Shown here one piece after another: positions 58,294 to 64,000 of a stretch of 64,000 bases of DNA. The notes under the pieces were generated by a model, which was not told where the DNA came from, did not search any database, and worked only from the letters and a program-made list of their open reading frames with translations. The DNA is from Trichoplax sp. H2. Its lineage: Eukaryota > Placozoa > Uniplacotomia > Trichoplacea. The DNA lies in NCBI GenBank assembly GCA_003344405.1, contig NOWV01000097.1, positions 1-64,000 on the forward strand. The letters run 5' to 3'. Within the stretch, counting starts at the first letter, position 1. The number at the start of each line of letters is the position of its first letter. The position numbers and the translations under genes are program-made.

Positions 58294-58625
58294 ATAAATA
58301 GAGAACAGGTTGTGCAGTAGTCAACCCGCTGACCAATTTAGAGATCGACTAATGTATAACACTGTACAGTAGTCAGTAGATATAAATAGAGAACAGGTTG
58401 TGCAGTAGTCGACCCACTGACTAATTTAGAGATCGACTAATGTATAACACTGTACAGTAGATATAAATAGAGAACAGGTTGTGCAGTAGTCAACCCGTTG
58501 ACCAATTTGGAGATCGACTAATGTATAACACTGTACAGTAGATATAAATAGAGAACAGGTTGTGCAGTAGTCAACCCGCTGACCAATTTGGAGATCGACT
58601 AATGTATAACACTGTACAGTAGATA
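58294..58625. repeat. 81-bp minisatellite, 4 copies
   Basis: Unit beginning 'ataaatagagaacaggttgt' recurs with gagaacagg at 58301, 58389, 58470 and 58551 (spacings 88, 81, 81; the first has a 7-bp insertion). Unit A has a single diverged copy near 53107-53200. The 81-bp period is divisible by 3, which produces a repetitive open frame on the minus strand that is not a gene. Confidence 0.88.
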
Positions 58626-60111
58626 TATACAGCAGGCAGTGAATGAGGAAAATCATATTGCAACGCCACTATCAATTCAAAGTAATATTAATTACAGTAA
58701 TATATCACAAGGCAAAACAATCCTGGTTGGCTATATTATTGCAAATGCATATTGAGAGTGATTACTGTACAGTATTGTATACTGTAATTAGAAGTTCTCA
58801 ATATTTAGATATCATACTCTTACTTAGATATCTTAGATATCATACTCTTACTCTTTAAATAATCGCCTTGAAATTGGAGGTACAGACTCCTAGAATAATA
58901 TATCATCGTCTAAGCTATTTACGCTTAGTATCTGAGTAATCGGGGTTATTATGGCTGGGCCTACTGTACCGCACTGTATACTGTAATTAGAAGTTCTAAA
59001 TATTTAGATATCATATACGTTGATGACAAGTCTAGTCGACGTATGACAATTAATAATTAATAATTATATGTAATGTCGATGCAAATGCAACTACCATACA
59101 TCTCTACCTACGACTATTAAAAGGAAAAAAAGACGGACGTAAAACGGCCGTCAGTACAAAATCATGTGGAGACTTATCATTTTTCCGGCCAATCTACAAT
59201 TCGGTATTAATGAAACCGTCCGTATACCATACTACACAAAACCAACTTAGCAGCTAATTTGAATGTCAATTTGCGGGCAGGATAGTGTGCCTTTGCAGAC
59301 ATGCGATACAGTTGAAATAACTAGTAAAATAATCAGCCTCTATAGTCAACAATTGTTTTACGCCCCTCTTTCATTTCAGTTTAGTAGTCCCTAATCTATA
59401 TGGACGTATAAATAGCATTAGAAAATCTTGAGAGGTGGAGACCACTATACTCGTAAAAACAAATAATTACAAATCGCTACCTACAAAGGCAAGATAGACT
59501 TTATACTGTACGAGTGCAGTATAGGAGTAAATTGCATCAACATCTGAAGTAATCAATTCACTATACTGTATAATGGCAATTAGCTTATTAGCGTTTATAG
59601 AACTTTAAAAGAAGTGGATGGGATTAAAGTTTATCGTTCTGAAGGCAATACTGTATACTGTGCGTGGTGAAGTATGGTATATATCACTTTCGGCAGATTT
59701 GGCACAATAGTAATGTCAGCAGTAAAGTACTATTTTGCAGTTAATAATCGTAAAATTGATTCCATATCCTTTACCAGTCATGTTTAATACACTATGATAC
59801 AAGAAAAATTCTAAAATATGCATATATAGCATCAAAAAGAAGCGTGTATGGGTTATCATGGTGTTATTTATAGGATAATATTGATAATTTCATTTTTCTG
59901 ATATGTAAAACAAGGCCTGATATTTTATCACAAACTCTCTGAAGATACTTAACAACAACTGTATTCAGCATACTACAGCACCTGCAATTGCAATTATGAT
60001 AACTACTGTAAAATTATAGACGTGATTACATTATCAGACATACAACTGTAATTTACTGGAAAATTATTGCATAATCCTTATGCGACATACTTCTGTTGTG
60101 TAGAAAAAGAC

Positions 60112-61586
60112 ATGTTGCGAAGCTCGATTAACCGTATATTCCAAGGAAATTTCGAAATGCTACTTCCTCCTGAATCTCCAATTTATAAGTATGTAATGAA
60201 GTATGGCTTCCGAAAGCATCCGGTGTTGCAACGTTTAGGTGACAAATCAGTTGACCATCCAATGGCAATCATGACTGCAACACCAGATGAAGTTTCCATG
60301 ATACAGTTTTTATTACCATTGATTCATGCAAAGAAGGTGTTGGAAATTGGTAAAGAATACTGACACTAATTTCATTTATAGATCATAATTTGCAATTTAA
60401 AAGCAGTAAAGTTTCCAATGATATACTTTCGAGCATATATTAGCTTACGTAAAATAGCTACTGCAAAGAGTTTTGTTACGCAATTTTTAGTCCAGTGTAG
60501 TGTTCGCTTAGTAACTTATATTTGCATAGTTCAATAACGCTGCAATGTATTTTATTTGACATGTTTTTCAAAAGGATTGCTAATCAATGCATTAGAATAA
60601 AAATACCTCTGATAATTTTACTATCCTTTAATCTTCAATGCCGGATGCTAGAATAATTATTTTAACGACTTTAGTCTAGGCTAAATTGTTTACTTGTGAA
60701 GATAGTCATGGAATTCCTTACAGTTTGCTTCCTAATATTCTAAAATAACATACTTGCCTGAAATTGTGACTATCGTATACAATGTAAATGTTATACTAGT
60801 GAATTATTATTTGCGATTAATGTAATTTACGTAGTGAGTGTATCGAGACTACATGCAGTATAATATTGTCTTAATTTACAAACAAGTTAATATATCTTGA
60901 CAGATATTCCCTCTACAATAAGCTTCTTTTCTACGATACCATGATGTTGTAGTATTTGATGATGACTATTAATATCCTAGTATAATCTCGGTAATTTCAA
61001 AGCTTTGTTAAATTGTATGAAATACAAGTATGTTAAGTTTTGTAGGCAATGGAATTGTGCTTCATTGACGAACATATATTTCCAGGTGAATATAATAACT
61101 TTCTCTTGATTACTTTACAATATAGGTGTGTTTACTGGATTCACCACACTTGGAATGGCTCTTGCTTTACCTAGTGATGGTAAAGTAATTGGCTTAGACA
61201 TCAGCAATGAATTTGTTGATATTGGCAGACCGTTCTGGAAGGAAGCTGGTGTTGATCACAAAATCGATATAAGAATTCGACCAGCTCTTGAAAGCATGGA
61301 CCAAATGCTTGGCAATAATGAATCTGGTACCTTTGATTTCATATTTATCGATGCAGATAAACCCAATTATATTAACTACTATGAAAAATCACTGCAGTTA
61401 TTAAGAAAAGATGGCATTATCGCTGTTGACAACACAATATGGGGAGGTCGTGTAACAGATGAGTCTATTAATGATGTTAAAACTACAACCATTCGTAAAT
61501 TAAATAGTATCATCAAAGACGATGAACGTGTTGAATTTGTCATGTTAACCGTATCAGATGGTGTAAGTTTGGTTCGAAAAAAATAG
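60112..61586 (+). CDS. SAM-dependent O-methyltransferase, copy 4
   Basis: Exon 1 ends at 60349 and exon 2 is 61126-61586, joined in phase 1 in motif I (ATTG|GTAAAG; atag|GTG). Two starts are possible. ATG at 60157 (MLLPPESPIYKYV) matches the other copies and gives 217 residues. ATG at 60112 adds MLRSSINRIFQGNFE, an Arg-containing, acid-poor stretch that resembles a mitochondrial presequence. Exon 2 keeps LDISNE, FIFIDADKPNY and VDNTIWGG. Differences from copy 3 include Pro after DADK and Arg instead of Gly before PALES. The gene is intact and presumably recently duplicated. Confidence 0.92.
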
Positions 61587-61776
61587 ACTATGCTACCTTA
61601 TTGTCATATCTATAAATATCTACACTAACAATTGATTGCGTTACCAATAATATTTAACCGGTGATATATTGATACCATTATAGTATTAGTATTATTTCTA
61701 GTTCAATTCATAGTGTGTTAAAGCCAGAAAGATGCTAAACTATCACTGTATAATGGCTAGTAATATACTAACACAA

Positions 61777-61782
61777 AATAAA
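61777..61782 (+). terminator. Polyadenylation signal of copy 4
   Basis: AATAAA about 190 bp after the stop, at the position equivalent to 56194-56199 in the sister unit, within the conserved context cacaaaataaatacggtgcc. Confidence 0.45.
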
Positions 61783-62495
61783 TACGGTGCCGATATATAT
61801 TGGTAATTGACCACAAATACAGTGTTGAATCAGCAGCTTTTACTGTATTAACTTAACTGTAAGTATACTATAGATCATTAGGCTCATAGCTTCATATTTT
61901 CGTTCTTGACTCATTGATAGATGTAACGTAATGTTAGTGGCAATTTTCGAAATGTTTATCCCACAAAAGCTACGTAATAAAGAGATGGCATTTCTTTATA
62001 GTCTGTATAATTCATTGTGAAGAACTGTTACGGCTATAGCACTTTATTATGAAGAACAATACTATAGAAAATGATGCAACGGAGTAACAGACTCTTCCTG
62101 TAAGTTGGTTGATCTATAATTATAATTAAATAATAACCGAATGTACAGTACATGCATCGATATTTACATGTCTATAAGATACGTGTACATTACATCTATG
62201 TAAATATATTCAAAAATTTTTTATAATTAGAAAAATATTAAATTCGAAACCAAGTAGGCCTGAGATAATTAAGTCAACATTAATTTTAGCATTATTTAAT
62301 TTCATGGAAGTATCCCACGGACATATGCATTACATTAATTATAATTACGATGGTTTGATTTATTTGATGGACAAATCTAATAGAATATTATGTTTTTTTT
62401 AATTTAGTTCTTATGTGATACCATTACATTATGTTATTTACGCGTATACCAGTCTATACTGTATACGTATGTATTTTATTACAGGGACGTAATAT

Positions 62496-64000
62496 AAGGT
62501 TGAGACAATAATGAACTATACTTTGCGTATATGGCAGAGCTGTAGTTGTGAATATATCAGAATGGAAATGCCTGAACGATTTACATCTAATGCCGCATTA
62601 TCGCTATTCCTGGAGATTAATAGCAACAAAGTTAACCTTAAATGCAGATTTTAAACTTAACATTCCAATGACAGTAATCCAATCTAGATTCTCTTAGATT
62701 CTATCTAATGCTGTAATTATTTATTCGATGTACGGTTAGTGTGTATATGATAACTGAACTGAAATAGCTAATAATCCTATTTAAGATTATTTTCGCTTTG
62801 TAACCACTTTACGCTTGTAGACATTTCTGTCCGGTATATGACACAATGATATCCAGTGTTATGCTTTAGTTTCTGTAGTCAACTCGGAAATGTTAGTGTT
62901 TCTATGAGTTTTATACCACCGTTAATTAAAGCATAGTGTATAGATAATATGGATAGTAAGCGTAAAGAACTGGATATGAAACTGGACATAACAACAGTGA
63001 AAATATTTACTATTAGCGATAATAATACATCCAAATCTTCGTTTTAGATAGAAATATAGGGCTTGTCCTACCGTAAATATTAGGATCACGTATTATGATC
63101 GTCGATACCATCGTAACGCATTATATCGATGGTGCACTGAGTTTTCTCTTAATACTGTCATTTCAAGTACTGATCGTTCATAGCGATTCTATGACAGTAT
63201 TGAACAAAGCAGGTACGGTCTGTTTATTTATAACTATCACGATATGACTAATAGATAGATAGTTGGGGGGGTTGGGGCTTTCAAAGTTAAACTATAATAT
63301 CAAGACAATGGAATATATCTGTCCATGTGATATGACTAATCCTGATAGACCTTAATGAGCAACTAATTTACGTCGTAAAATTACCCATTAGCGATTCTCG
63401 AGTTTATTAAAATTATGCAATCCCTATTCTATATTCCTACCACGCTATGTTCCAATGTACTATAAAAATAAGATTTTCCCTCAATAAAACGAAGAAATCC
63501 AACTTAATGTAAGATGTAGAAATCATCTAGCTGACATACTTTATTCGTGTGTCATTGTTGCGCTAATCTATTCAAAAATAAGATCTACCATGTGCATATA
63601 CAATACAAAATTGATAGTACACTGCAAGTTTCACAAGATTCTATTCATAAAAAATGGATGAAAGTCCATTCATAATGTCTAGTTTTCTTATAAAACAAAA
63701 AATATCCTCCCTATCCCAGATCACCATAGCAACCTGGTCGACGCTTCATTTGTATTGATTTTCCATCGATTAAGTCAAAACAAACCAATGTGAAATTCTA
63801 GTAATATCTATTAGATTAAGTAGATAGAATTAGGTGAAGCTGCTGTAGTACAACAATGTAATGTGGTCGGCATAGTATATTAAAAACTAGGATATCGATA
63901 TTTCATCACTTTAAGATCTTGTCGGTCAATTATTGACGTCAAGTTGGTAAAATATTAAGTTTGGACTACTTTTTAAGCAAATTAGTTTCTTATTTGCCTT
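62496..64000. other. Intergenic, no gene seen
   Basis: AT-rich end of the window. Contains a perfect 11-bp inverted repeat aatactgtcat / atgacagtatt (63151-63161, 63191-63201) and one G-rich run (gggggggttgggg near 63265). No exon-like frame was supported. Confidence 0.5.

Larger units (their letters stand above)
57009..62495. repeat. Tandem duplication unit B (about 5.5 kb)
   Basis: Second copy of unit A, carrying the exon-1 fragment of copy 2, one copy of the 51-bp minisatellite unit, an expanded 81-bp minisatellite, and O-methyltransferase copy 4. Unit B also has an extra direct repeat: 58773-58815 recurs at 58973-59015. Confidence 0.85.

Noticed and set aside
58426-58656. Repetitive minus-strand frame (YTLVDLQIGQRVDYCTTCS repeats)
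   Set aside because: Artefact of the 81-bp minisatellite.
1-64000. tRNA, rRNA and retroelement open frames
   Set aside because: Scanning by eye found no convincing tRNA cloverleaf, rRNA segment, reverse transcriptase or transposase signature. A dedicated search (tRNAscan-SE, Rfam, RepeatMasker) would be needed to exclude them.

Overview
This window looks like nuclear DNA of an early-branching metazoan. It is AT-rich, genes are split by short GT-AG introns, and the gene set is animal-type: a complete NEDD1, a complete XPC, a large SRCR/EGF/Ig scavenger-type receptor, UDP-glucuronosyltransferases and a tRNA 2'-phosphotransferase. The compactness and SRCR/EGF richness suggest a placozoan (Trichoplax or Hoilungia type). 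That is an inference: no marker in the window proves it. Exon joins below were worked out by hand from splice signals and reading-phase agreement. Functions come from family resemblance.

Layout. 1-6 kb: AT-rich, with diverged duplications and no intact gene. 6.4-6.7 kb: a small secreted acidic protein (minus strand). 7.1-9.3 kb: repeated, partly decayed coding pieces, including membrane-protein-like exons. 9.4-20.3 kb: a UGT neighbourhood with one intact two-exon UGT (minus, 12930-16131), a divergently placed UGT pseudogene (plus, 17093-19512), and an internally deleted copy of the pseudogene's 3' side at 9359-11096. 22-32 kb: a minus-strand receptor gene with EGF, SRCR and Ig modules on phase-1 exons, ending in a transmembrane exon at 23913-24052. 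A second transmembrane/tail exon of the same length and phase lies downstream at 22561-22700. 34.3-38.5 kb: NEDD1 (minus, 13 exons, 634 aa). 38.9-40.1 kb: a CCoAOMT/COMTD1-type O-methyltransferase (plus), head-to-head with NEDD1. 41.3 kb: tRNA 2'-phosphotransferase. 43.5-47.6 kb: XPC (minus, 9 exons, 982 aa). 50.9-61.6 kb: three more O-methyltransferase paralogues, two of them created by a tandem duplication of more than 5 kb.

How the genes relate. NEDD1 (centrosome), XPC (nucleotide excision repair) and the phosphotransferase (tRNA/RNA repair) are housekeeping genes. The UGT and O-methyltransferase clusters are conjugation enzymes expanding by local duplication, with fossils that show how. 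The most unusual features are the paired terminal transmembrane exons of the receptor, the O-methyltransferase duplication whose breakpoint cuts through exon 1 of a neighbouring paralogue, and two minisatellites expanded reciprocally in the two duplicated units.
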